Positions 12,081 through 22,377 of a stretch of 64,000 nt of DNA are shown here, piece by piece. The stretch spans positions 1,114,321-1,178,320 of the forward strand of contig KZ111145.1 of NCBI GenBank assembly GCA_002077045.2. Reading direction: 5' to 3'. Position numbers and translations under genes: made by a program. The DNA is from Rachicladosporium sp. CCFEE 5018. Taxonomy: Eukaryota > Ascomycota > Dothideomycetes > Cladosporiales > Cladosporiaceae. The notes beneath the pieces are model-generated. The model searched no databases and was not told the origin of the DNA. It was given only the letters and a program-made list of their open reading frames with translations. Numbering within the stretch: position 1 is the stretch's first letter; every line of letters starts with the position of its first letter.

Positions 12081-12911
12081 TGCATGACTGTTGGTCAGTG
12101 TCACTGTCTAGGACATCCGTGTGACACCGTAGACTGATCTAGCGGTTCACCGAAGTTGACTGCACTCAATCGTGGCCCATCCACCCCGACCTCGTCTGTG
12201 GTGGTCACCCCCTACTACCCTGATGCGTGGCCTGCGGTTTTCTCGCACGTCGTCCAGAATAGCATTGCTCCTCCGTCCATGATGCAGATCTATAAAGTAC
12301 TCTTGACCCAAGCCATTACAACCAAGGTGCAATGCACTACATCCGCGTCCTCAAGAGTCTGAACGCTCCTGTGCTACTGTGACGACACCTGTGACAGTAA
12401 AACTCTCCATCGGCATCGCTAGGAGGGAGCGCAGTTGTAAGAGTCTTTGCTGCTATGTCACTCCTCTCACGGACGCTGTAGGGTAGCCCCCCACTGGCGC
12501 AGGTGAGCTGGAATGGCTGTAGTCAACGATGTACGGCTTCGAGGAAAGCGGATGACCTGGACGAGCTGCTTGCTCCTTTGCTACAGGCTCGATGTTTCGT
12601 CGCCGCTTCATGACTGACCACGGAGCCGCAATACATTGGGCGTATCTCGGCATTGCTGACAGTCTGTTGATCAGCGAGTGGAGAAATCCAGGAAAGACGA
12701 AACCGACTGCGACCTCGGGTTGATAGCAAACCTCGAGGACCATTCAATGAAGGTGTTGAACGGTTTGTACTCAGAACATATCGAGAGGAGCTCCAGGCGT
12801 TGGCAAGGTGGGTGGGCTACGATTGAGTGCAGTCAATTTCGGTGAACTGCTGGATCAGTCTATGGTTTCACACGAATGTCCTAGATAGTGACACTGATCA
12901 ACAGTCATGCA
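12081..12911. mobile_element. Non-autonomous TIR element, copy A
   Basis: Terminal inverted repeats of about 105 bp flank an 831-bp segment. The left arm (12081 to about 12186) and the reverse complement of the right arm (about 12806 to 12911) both begin TGCATGACTGTTG and run, with a few mismatches, through GACTGCACTCAATCGT. No transposase motif was found inside; open frames are short. The outermost TGCA is palindromic and could be a target-site duplication. The same element sits at 22895-23726 in unit B, so it inserted before the duplication. Size and structure fit a MITE or deletion derivative of a cut-and-paste transposon. Superfamily not determined. Confidence 0.75.
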
Positions 12912-13217
12912 GCGCCTGCCCGACTCGGCCCGAGTGACTTGTGCCGAGAGATGGCAGAACTTTTGGACGGTGCGCTCGTAGCGCCGTCTGACTCTTAGTC
13001 CAATCCAATAACCCACGATGAAGGTGCTGCCAAGCATGCCGCGATACAAGTCCGGGATCTGAAGTGTCGACGACGGTAGTAAAGCGAGAGGCATCTCAGG
13101 CTTCTCCTGAAGGTTCGCATGTTGTTCATGCTCGCGCCATGGTGGCCATAAGCGCTTCAGCAGAAGCTTCCGCGGTCAGGGAGGTATCTCATGAGACCTT
13201 GATGCCATCTATATAGT

Positions 13218-15156
13218 CTACTGAGGGATGAATGGCAGTATGATACTGCTGGGGTGCTCCGGACCAGTATGGATCTTGTGCGTTCCCTTGTTCTTCTCAT
13301 GCTCCGGCCGTGGCTTTGAAAACGCATCGTACTCCGTGAAGGCTGGCAGTTGGCCGCCAATCTGTACGCTGATGGACTCGCCAGCGTCGAAGTCGTATCC
13401 GATAGACCAGATGCCGATCTCGAGCTTGACGATGGTGCCAGGTGGGATCTTCTCCTCCTTGTCGTGCGGGTGGAACGGGAACTGAGGGTGTAGACTCCGT
13501 TCCTGATCGTAAGCTCGGTGAGAGGCGCGCAGAATGCCCATTGAGCCCTTGTGGAGATTGAGCACTGCTTGTTCCTTCAAGGGAATTTCCTCGATTGTGT
13601 TGTATGGCATTGCCTTGAAGGGGAAGTTGAGATGCATCAGAAGATTTCCCTTGGCGTCGCGTTTGCGGAGGGTGACGAAGATGATAAGGTCGTCTCTCTC
13701 CTCGCAGGAGACATAGAGCACCGCCTTTGGCAGACCGATGAGTCGCGTCTTGTTTTTGAATGTGTACGTGAAGTCGGCGAAGTCGTCTTTGTTTGTACTA
13801 TCGTACGTAGAGACGGACGTCTCTTTTGCGGGTTCTGAGTTGAGAGTCCCGCTGTGCAGGAACATTTCGCGATACTCGGTACCGGGGACTGGGTAGTCTT
13901 CGAGCTCAATGTTGTCGATGGCTTCGCGGTTGCCGAATTGCAGCGCAGACCACCTGACTTTGGGTGTGTCCATTTCCCAGCCATTGTCTTGGCCTCTCAA
14001 GTAGAAGTCGAAGTATCGATGAAGCTCGACATCACTTTCTGGGTGACAGTACAGCTCAAACCATTCCTGAGCACTGGACCAACGGATCCATTTCTTGTCG
14101 TGTGGTATCGTCATCCATCCGCGCACCGAGCCCATTGTGTGCATGCTCGAGAAATCGCTGCCAGAGATATAGACCGGACATTTCACCTAAACAAAGGTCA
14201 GCAAACTAGACCAGACGAGCAGCCCTACTCTCAGGAAACCGCACCTTGGACATATCTGCGCGCTTGTCCGCCCAGAATGGGTTGCTCAATGGATACTTTT
14301 CGTACATTGCGGCCATGTCCTCGACGCCGTTATTACCTTTGATGATCAGCGTCGAGATGAGGTCGAAGTTGCTCATGTGGAACCATCCACCATGATTGAA
14401 TTGTTCGCGGTAGATGTCTCCAGACCCCTCCCAGGGAGCGATAGCAGCGAGGTGGGGTGGGTTGAGCTCTGCAGCGCGCCATTGTATGATCGCAAGCGCC
14501 GAATTACCTGCCATGCCAATCTTGCCGCTGCACCAGTCCATTGCCGCAATGGCCTCTATGACATCGTAGCAGTCCTCGCCATCCTGAGAGCCCATAACAT
14601 GTACGCTGCCCTCGCTATTGCCAGCTCCTCGGGCGTCGACATTGATGATGGCGTATCCACGAGGGCACCACTGGAGGGAAAATCAGCCACGGTCTATGCC
14701 CGCTATCAATAATGGCCTTCAGCTTGCCTCGCATGGATCAAGACCCTCAAATTGTTCATAGCCACTCAGTGCCTCGCGTGGGACACAGCAGTTCCAGACG
14801 GTCACGGGCAGCATGGTCAAGGAAGCATATTTTTTACCATAGGGACTGAAAGAAACTTGGACATCGTCAGCACACTTGTGGTATCTGAATGGATGGGTTG
14901 GCTCACTGATCGCTGGCAGCTTCTCGTCTCCGGCCTCAGCAGGCCTATAGATATCGGCATACATCTTGATGCCGTCCCGTGCCTTGATTTCAACGTCATG
15001 TTCGACACGGATGTCACTCTTCAGCGGCTTCGCGTTGTTATGGTTGGAGCCTTTCTTGAGGATTTCGGTGCGGTTGGGCGTGAAGCCCTGGTAATTGTTG
15101 TTGCCGATCTCTGGCTTGCCAATTGGCTTGAAGATGATGGGTGTAGACTGCGGCAT
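13218..15156 (-). CDS. CocE/NonD-type alpha/beta hydrolase (S15 family), copy A, intact
   Basis: Predicted serine hydrolase of 590 residues acting on an acyl ester or amide, related to cocaine esterase and X-Pro dipeptidyl-peptidase. Exons: 15156-14907, 14855-14728, 14670-14245 and 14186-13218. The hydrolase core shows SPYGKK, then WCPRGYAIINVDARGAGNSEG, then the nucleophile elbow GMAGNSALAI with the catalytic Ser. Later come APWEGSGDIY and the helical cap, and a C-terminal jelly-roll domain (about residues 400-590) with IGIWSIGYDFDAGESI. Intron 2 (14727-14671) starts with GC, a GC-AG intron; the unit B copy has GT at the same place. It is divergent from PhyH-A across 922 bp. No signal peptide is visible, so it is likely intracellular. 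The physiological substrate is unknown. Confidence 0.9.
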
Positions 15157-16078
15157 GGTGATGGAAGAGCCAATGACCTCTGCTGTTTGTCGGCGGCGCC
15201 TTGAAGCAACTTCGAGACTGATTAAGGGTTGAAAGAGCAGCAGTCACGACTGGCGAGAGAGGAAGGACTGGGAGATACGGAACATCGTGCTACGTTCTTC
15301 GAGCGCTACTTGACCATCCGCTTAAGGCCACGCTGTACCTCAATGTCCTCTCGGAGTGTGTTGTGGATGATGTGGAGGGCAACAGCTCTTGCTCCGTACG
15401 GAGCTTGGGAAGTGTACTTCGCAACCATTCTCAGCTTTGCTGCAGACGCTCCCTACAGGCTTGTGTGCACGAGACACGGTGGAGATGAGATGTATGCTCT
15501 GACATGGTGATAGTAACCGTGATGGCTTGTCAATGCCTACAGCGCAGCGTTGTTGACGTTGGCACCTTGTCTCTACGCACACCACTAAACACCTGCATCA
15601 AATTTCTCACGCGACGCGACTTGCCAAGTCTTCGGCCATCATTCTCCCGTAAATCCACCAACGCCTTTATCTAGCCCGAGGTGATGTTTACCACGAGCCT
15701 CGTTCGCCACCCTTGCAATGTCCCATCCGGCAGGGCGAGAGACTTAAACATTGCTGACCACTCTCCGACAGGTCAGACCAGCACCGAAGGCGAGCCGTCG
15801 ACTACAGCTTGCGGGGTGCTGGGGACCCCACAGGTGTGCAGAGACGGGGCTACATGCAGTGCCCACATATGCCGATACAGCTCTGGACAATCACTCGCGT
15901 TCCGGTACGGGCGGAGGTCTGGGTGGAGAGCTCTGGCGCCTATGTATAACATCGCACTAGTCGACCAAGATTCGAGACGTGAGTACAGATACAATTCTCC
16001 TTCTCCAGAGCATAGCTACCATCTCCACATTCTCACCTGATTTCTCCTGTTCAAATCTCCAACCTTTCCATACACAAG
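15157..16078. promoter_or_regulatory. Bidirectional promoter of hydrolase-A and PhyH-A
   Basis: Divergent intergenic region of 922 bp. Blocks conserved with the unit B counterpart include GGGGACCCCACA near 15820, CACATATGCCGATACAGCT near 15870, CCG-N3-CGG at 15903-15911, and a TATA-like ATGTATAA at 15943-15950, about 130 bp before the PhyH-A ATG. The rest is less conserved between copies, so these blocks are candidate functional sites. The CCG/CGG pair is a possible Zn2Cys6 target. Confidence 0.5.
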
Positions 16079-17143
16079 ATGGCCCCTCACGCAGATGAGC
16101 CCAAGGCCGACTCTGGTGTCGATCTCATCCAACACGACGGAGAGAAGTTCGGCGACTGGAGAGACGAGTTCCACAAGACCGGCACTGTGTTGATTAAAGG
16201 CGTCGTGTCCGAGGAGCGTGCAAAGTACTACCAACAGAAGCAGATCGAATGGCTCCAATCTTTCGGGCGAGGCTTCGATCCCAATGACGAGTCAACCTGG
16301 ACCGCTGATCATCTCCCCGTCTCTTTCAAGGGCGGTATGTACTTTGGTTATGCGTCCAACCACGAGAAGTACGTCTGGGAGTCCCGCATGGAGCCCAAGG
16401 TTGTCGACGTGTTCGAAAAGCTTTGGGGAACTAAGGAGCTCATCGCCTCATTCGATGGCCAGAACATCACGTTGCCAAGACAGAAAGATCTGACATGGTC
16501 TCCATGGCCACACTGCGATCAAGCACCATCGAGGAAGGGCATGCAGTGCGTGCAAGGCCTTTTGAACTGGGCACCAAACGGGCCAAACGATGGAGGACTC
16601 ATCGTAATGAAGGGCTCATCAAAGCTGTTCGATCAGTTTTTCGCCGAGACCCGAGAGCAAGACGATCACGAGGACAAGCCACCAGAGGAGATGAAATTTG
16701 GCGACCTCTTCATCTTTAAGGAGACCGACGTCAAGTGGTTCGAGGATCATGGCTGCGAGATGGTCAAGATGAACATGGACCCTGGTGACTTGGTCCTTTG
16801 GGATTCGCGGACGATGCACTACGCTTGCTTCCCCCAGGGTAACCAGATTCGCCACGTGCAGTATGTCTGCTACACACCACGCAAATTCGCGAAGGAGGAG
16901 GACATGGCCTTCAAGGCAGAGTTATTTAAAACCTGGCAGGGCACAACGAAATTTTCCCCGTTCTCACTGCGGCCCGAAATCATTTACTAACTAGATCACA
17001 GACACTGGCCGCACTGCAACATTCGCAAGTCGGGTGTGCCTATGAGGAACGGCGTAGAGGATCCGTCGAACAGGTTCGAGCCGCTCGAGAAGCCAGACAT
17101 GACCCCAGCACTGCTTCGATACGCGGCTGTGGAGTCGTATTAG
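16079..17143 (+). CDS. Phytanoyl-CoA dioxygenase family protein (PhyH-A)
   Basis: Fe(II)/2-oxoglutarate oxygenase nearly identical to PhyH-B. Iron ligands are H145 and D147 in SPWPHCDQ and H247 in WDSRTMHY; R258 (NQIRH) likely binds 2-oxoglutarate. The intron found in PhyH-B after QGL is cleanly absent. Read straight through, the frame stops at 16990 after 303 residues because of a 54-nt insertion at 16948-17001. This insertion has a TTTACTAAC branch-like site and ends in CAG. Removing it joins 16947 to 17002 in frame and gives 336 residues, the same length as PhyH-B with the same GTTHWPHCN context. The insertion begins with GA, not GT, so normal splicing is uncertain. An internal GTTCTC donor at 16960 would instead leave four extra residues. 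The product is either full-length or truncated just after the catalytic core. Confidence 0.82.
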
Positions 17144-17529
17144 CTTGTAACATATCTTCAAATGTAGCGTTTCGCATCAGACGTCCTGGTTCACTCTATA
17201 CATCACTCTGCCTGGCGACTTGAATGCATGACAATTGACAGCATTGCGTATGAAAGGTTCTCATTGTGTGGCCCATTGCTCATGTGCCTGTGCTCGCGCT
17301 CAGTCGACAGCATCTCACATGATGGTGATTCCTGATGTAGACCATCCCATCACAACGCTCCTGGTCACAGGCCTTCCCATCCTGTCTCGTCCACCAACCT
17401 TCTCTCCATTACCGTTATTTCCGTGAGATCTCCTCGTATGACAGCTGTTCACCGGAGTGCGGATTGGCAATTCACGACGTCAGCGAAGCCGTAACGATAA
17501 CGCAGTCAGTATGCCGAGAAGTCGCCAAA

Positions 17530-17973
17530 TAGATCAGCCCACCACAGTCTTGCAGGATCGAACTTGCGTGCGCCTCGAACAGCGTGAAGTCAATCGTGCA
17601 GTCCGGCAGCAAGTCTGCAACGACCGGAATGCTCTGAAAAGCCGGCTGGCTCGCATCGCGGAAAAAGATGAAGCCGCTAGTGGTGTCCGGGACCTAGGCA
17701 AGGTAGTTCACGCCGTTGTTGGAAATAGGCAAGCTGAGGGACGCTCGGATTGCCGTGTATTTTGGTGGTGTTAATGTAGTAGGGTGAGGCGGTGGAGAGG
17801 GTAGCGTCATGAGCGATGAAGGTGCTGCTGGTCTGGAAGTAGCCGGAACCCTCGCGGACCTTGAAGGAGGATGGAAAGTTGGATGAGCAGGTCGCCCGAG
17901 CCACAGGCTTGGCAGAGACGAGGCCGGTGGTGATGGAGCCCATGAGGGCTGCGAGCTCAAGAAGAGAAGGCAT
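17530..17973 (-). pseudogene. Small secreted protein, copy A, broken
   Basis: Homologue of the intact gene at 28365-28808. The start at 17973 and hydrophobic signal-like leader remain, followed by PVARATCSS and REGSGYFQTSSTFIAHD. An extra base near 17725 shifts the frame after PSVPQLAY. In the shifted-back frame a TAG at 17694-17696 replaces the Tyr codon present in copy B, and the normal stop is also changed. Three independent lesions indicate real loss of function and not a single sequencing error. Confidence 0.8.
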
Positions 17974-18610
17974 CCTGCAATTTCGTTTGGGATTTGGGAC
18001 GTGTTGCGTTATGTCTTGATGTGGAAGAGTCGACGATGGGGACGGCTGGAGAGAGTAGATTCCGCGATCTCATATATACACCTTGTCCGCAGGGCCTTTC
18101 TTGCCACAAGTGCGGCTGGACGGGCATATGAGCCGCCCGATGAGTTCAGAACCAGACCTGTTGACGACCTGAGAAGATCGCAAGAGCCAGCAATCCTCTG
18201 CGACACTCGTATCAACACCTTCAGATCGTCATGAGAGGGTCAGGCCCGCTCCCTATCTAGCACGTGCATGGGTATGCAGTCGAATCATATCGATCGACTT
18301 GAATCACAGCAGCTTCAACCGATGTCGACCGGCGTATCGGTGTCCATCTCGTCCAGTGCGAGCTGCAGACCAACAACCATCGTCCAGCTATCATGCTTCC
18401 TTATATTGCACAGTCAGAACGCGGCTTTGGCCTGACTGTACCCAGCCGCCTGTACGACACAGTCAGACGGTGATGTCGGACCGTCTCATGGTTTATGATT
18501 CCCCGTGGAGGCTCAAGTCAACGTGCACGGTGGAAGCGATGGTTTCCATCCTCACTGACCTGTGTGGAACAATGATGCTCATGCCATCGGTGTGGCACAC
18601 TGCGGATGCT
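17974..18610. other. Region upstream of secreted-protein copy A
   Basis: About 640 bp aligned with 28809-29453. No gene recognised. A duplicated CACAGTCAGA-type motif occurs near 18410 and 18460 and again in unit B near 29245 and 29291, so it may be regulatory. Confidence 0.35.
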
Positions 18611-20749
18611 TTACTCGTATAGATACCCGATAAGCTTTTTGTTCAGTTTCCGTGGCCGTTGATGCGCGATATGACCACACTCGAAGTGAACAGGCTCTTC
18701 GTCCCCGTCATCGTCTCTATCGTGACCGTTCAGCTGTTGTGATACTCCCCTCTTCGAAGCACCGCCGTAACTAGCTGCACCTAGCTTACCGGCAGCTGCC
18801 TCCGATATTGACTTTGGCACCGCGGCTGGCTTAATTGGCGCAGCCTGCAACTTGTCCTTAGGGAATTCGCGATGTCGACCAATTGTCGCACCGTTTGATG
18901 AAGGCTTGGTGCTCTTCTGTTCAGGCTGCAGCTGACCTCTTGACAGGTCACGGTTTTGACCGACCGCATTGCCATCAGGCGCTGGCCTCGACGTGCTCGG
19001 GTCTGGCTGAAGCTTGCTCTTGGGAAAGTCGCGATGTTGAGGAGAAACTGTAGATGCCGCATTGCCAGCTACGGGCGTGCTCGCGATTGATGGCTTATTG
19101 GTCTCAGTCGCAGGTTTGCTGCTTGGTGCGATGTCCGTCAGGCTATTGGCGCTCGCGGAGCCCGCCCTCTGCGCGCGCTTAGCTTTAGCGAGCTCTGCCT
19201 TCGTGCGTGCTAGCTCAACTTGTATCTTGCTGAGCTCGCTTGCATCCGCCGGCTTGGTAGATCCGGTGAGGACCCCGCCAGATGCACCTCCGCTAGGCTT
19301 GCCAGCCGGCGCGGTGTCCTTCGGTAGCCCAGCCACGGCATGAGATGGCGCCACTGGACGACTGCTGTTCGCCAGCGGACGGCTCGTATTGGCTGCGAGC
19401 TTGGACTTGTCAGCCTCACTCGCCTTCTTCAGTATCTGCTGCGCCACCAGGTTCTTCAGCCTAGCGTTTTCGTCCTGTAGGCGCTTCAGACGTGCGGCAT
19501 CTGTAGCGCCCGGTGCGTTTCCTACGGTTGTCTCCGCATTCGCCAGTCTTTGCTCCAGGTCCTTCAACAGCAGCTGCAATTTCAAATTCTCGTTCTGAGC
19601 CTTCAAGAGCTTCTTCTCGTCACCACCGCCTGCGCCCGCTGCACGCAGCTTCTTCTCGAGTTCTGCCTCTTTGGCCCTGTTCGCTTTATCCTTCGTCGCA
19701 GCCAGCTCTTCTCGCTTCGCAGCAGCGGCCTCTCTTGCCGCAAGTGTCCTCTCAGCCTGCTCAAGCTTCTTCGTTGCGGCCGACTGTGCAACCGAATCGT
19801 CCTTGCTTTTGCCCGACGCCGCAGAGTCAATGTCCGCCAGTTTCTTCCCCTGGATATTTAGTTGATCACCTTGCTTTCTCAATGCAGCTTCTTTGGCGGC
19901 CAGAGCCTGTTCCCGCGCATTGAGAGCAGTGTCTCTTCGGTCAACATCGCTCAGTCGCTTCTCCTTCTCCGCAAGTGCTGCTTCTCGACCAGCGAGATCT
20001 GTCGCTTCGCGCTCCTTCTCAGCGAGTGTAGCTTCGCGCTTTTCCAAATCCTCTGACTTCTGCTTCTGCGCTGCGTCCAGGTCCTGTGACTTGCGCTCTT
20101 TCTCCGCCACATTCGTCTCCCTAGCCTCGAGATCGCGAGCCTTGTCACGTGCAGCTCCAGAATCCGAGTCTGAGGTCTCTTTGGCGCCTTGCGAAGCTTC
20201 CTTTATATCTTTGGGCTTGAAGCCAGGTGCTTGAGCATCTTTGAAGTGCCATGTGAGAGCATGTGTCCAGTTCAGCTTGACCCGCTATGTTAGCGCAACT
20301 TCCACCGTAGGGCTTCAACGCTATCTCACCTCCCTCGGCCAAGCATACACCTTGTTGCCATCCGCATGTGCGCCGTACGCATTGCACAGGTACGCGTTTG
20401 GAAAGTCATTGGACTTTAGCCTACATCATGCATCAGCTCCATGCCCTCCCGTATAACTACGGTCCACTAACCAGTACGATCCTGGCGACCCTGGTCCTTC
20501 CTCCAAAGTCCACCACTGCTTCTCACCTGTGTCGATCTTGCCATAGCCGTTCCCTGCGAAGCAACGAAGCCATTGGCCAGTTTCGGCGTTCTGAAATGCT
20601 ACAATGTTCTCGCTATCTCCGTACTCAACAGTCCAATGCTGCGAGGCAGAGCCATTGGCATTCTTGTCGAAGAGGCCATTGTTGGCTTTCGTGACGACCG
20701 TACCGCCGCCGACGGCAATGATGTATATTGCTCCTGTAGACGATGACAT
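18611..20749 (-). CDS. Beta-trefoil-like plus long coiled-coil protein, copy A
   Basis: Predicted protein of 677 residues. Exons: 20749-20472, 20420-20330 and 20275-18611. The first about 135 residues show three related blocks with conserved Trp (SQHWTVEYG, KQWWTLEEG, HALTWHF) and GQWLRCF, which I read as a beta-trefoil (ricin-B-like) fold. Then comes a strongly charged heptad region (residues about 155-380) with repeats of the type EKREATLAEKER and REAALAEKEKRLSD, typical of a long coiled coil. A Ser/Pro/Lys-rich region with repeated DFPKSKLQPDPSTSRPAP-like units follows, and a conserved tail ECGHIAHQRPRKLNKKLIGYLYE-like ends the protein. No signal peptide is visible. I do not recognise a named family. 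Lectin-like binding plus self-association is an inference. Confidence 0.8.
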
Positions 20750-21127
20750 GATGCAGAAGATGTGGAATTACTGGGACCTCCGCTATAGCGAAGAGATGAA
20801 GAGCAGACGGAACGGAAGGATATACTTGCTGTCTCCACCGCGATGCTCCGCCGCATCACCAATGGCCTACTCGTAAAGCTCCACGCTTTGACACGGCGAT
20901 GCAGGAATACTTGGTCAGTAACCTTTGCTCCTGCGTTTGCTAGCGCTCGATGAGGAAACCGCACGGATTGATGCAAGAAGACGTTGCTGACATCGGAGTT
21001 GAACGCGCGGGCCGACGCGATCGGGGATATCTGAGGCTTGGCATTTCCGGGTGAGACTTAAGTAGCGAGGCGACGGACATCGCTGTGAACACTGTCATAA
21101 ATGCATCTTGCATTTTCATGGGTCAGC

Positions 21128-21805
21128 TTAGCTACTTCTGCCGTTCTCTCCCTCGAGCTTCAGCCGCCCGATTGCTTCCATCACTCCTTCGTGTGCACCT
21201 CCACTCAGATCCCTTGCGAGCCAAACCCCGAGATCACCGACAGCTCTCCTTAGCCGCCCATCATTCAGATCCCAAACCACCGCTGCCAGAGCTAGCGTTT
21301 GCGTGGTCGTCGATTGTGCGACTGCGGTCGCCGATGCGATGAGTCGGTCAGAGATCTTGTGTCTTCGATCGATGGTGTAAGCCTGGCTGCAGACCGACTG
21401 TACGCAAGGGATTGCGACTGAAAGTGCGAGTATTGTGTATAATGCGCTTGTAGCCGCCGCACGGTGAAGCAAAGGTTTCCGTGTAGTGGTCTGTCTAGGG
21501 TGAGACCGATCTTGGAGACCAGACTGCTCTGACCGTATGCTATTCCCTGCCAGACTGTTCGGCAACGCAGCTCTCAGCGCCACTTCCTCCTCAAATGTGA
21601 GAGACTCCGGCAAGCTTCGCAACAAATAACCAACGCCATCGATATACAGTCTTCTCCGGAGCTCCTCATCAGTATCAGGACACCTTTGCTCTCGTGCTGC
21701 AAGGTCCAGCAAGGCATAGCCATGTCTAGCAGCTTTCGAGTCTAGCCCTACAGTGGGACTACTCCGTCCCGAGACTTTCTGCAGTGCTGTAGCTAACGCT
21801 ACATG
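21128..21805 (-). pseudogene. Membrane-protein gene, copy A, 5' end missing at duplication junction
   Basis: Corresponds to the C-terminal part of the gene at 32058-33553. It enters from the 10-N junction with VALATALQKVSG and runs through YALLDLAAREQRCPDTDEE, a hydrophobic segment (SALYTILALSVAIP) and VWDLNDGRLRRAVGDLGVW. The stop comes four residues earlier than in copy B. It lacks its own start and promoter, unless it is expressed as a fusion with the MFS fragment immediately upstream on the same strand. Confidence 0.8.
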
Positions 21806-21815
21806 NNNNNNNNNN
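21806..21815. other. Ten-N junction between duplication units
   Basis: Sequence on the left matches the interior of the membrane-protein gene (continues at 33209 in unit B). Sequence on the right matches the interior of MFS-II exon 3 (11001). This is the arrangement expected at a tandem-duplication breakpoint. The Ns mean the exact join is not resolved. Confidence 0.95.
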
Positions 21816-22377
21816 TAGTCTTTAGCATAGGCACTGAGACATCCACCGAGGATGAGAATCATGCAACTGCCAAGGTATACTGGTCGTCTACCGATGGCGA
21901 GTGCCAACGGCATAGAGATGAGGTTGCCGACACCCATAAACATGGATGGGTATGTCATCAGAGCGGTTATGTCGGCGTAGGTCGCCCCCTTCTCGACGTA
22001 GCCAGGAATGTAGAAGCCGAGAAGTCCACCGAAGCCAGAGACCATGCTCAATCCAGCGCTCGAGACTGCAGCGTGTTAATGGCGTCCACTGTAGGATTGG
22101 GTGCATCCTCACAGATGGACAAGAGCACTACAAAGAGGACCTTCCTCCACTTCGGCATATTGAGAGGATCTGATTATGAAGTCAGCATCATGCCGCTATG
22201 GTAGCTACCATTGCAGTGTTGCTCACCTCTTGGATCCGCGCTGGGCTGTGGAACCAACATCAACTCTTCGGTGTCATTGATGGTGACAGTGCCCATTGTC
22301 GCCGTTTGCTTGAGGCCATTGATCTCGTCCTCGGCGAGCTCATGGCGCTCGACCGTGGAAATGTGCTTCTCATCCAT
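21816..22377 (-). pseudogene. MFS-II fragment, 5' part only
   Basis: Near-identical to the first three exons of MFS-II (22377-22227, 22169-22113, 22065-21816). It is cut in exon 3 just after LSAYAKD, so only about the first four membrane helices could be made. All visible splice sites are kept. It is followed on the same strand by the truncated membrane-protein copy, which could give a chimeric transcript. Confidence 0.85.

Larger units (their letters stand above)
11001..21805. repeat. Tandem duplication unit A (about 10.8 kb)
   Basis: Direct repeat of 21816-33208. It runs from within exon 3 of MFS-II to within the membrane-protein gene. Gene order and orientation are the same in both units. 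Offset is 10815 at the left end and drifts by small indels. By eye the two outer ends are nearly identical while the middle, in particular the hydrolase and intergenic DNA, is clearly more diverged. The difference is scattered base changes and indels, so this is not a simple assembly echo. Confidence 0.92.

Noticed and set aside
12855..13094. Minus-strand frame starting MPLALLPSSTLQIPDLYRG
   Set aside because: The unit B copy has an indel that changes the frame, and part overlaps the TIR arm, so it is not conserved as coding.
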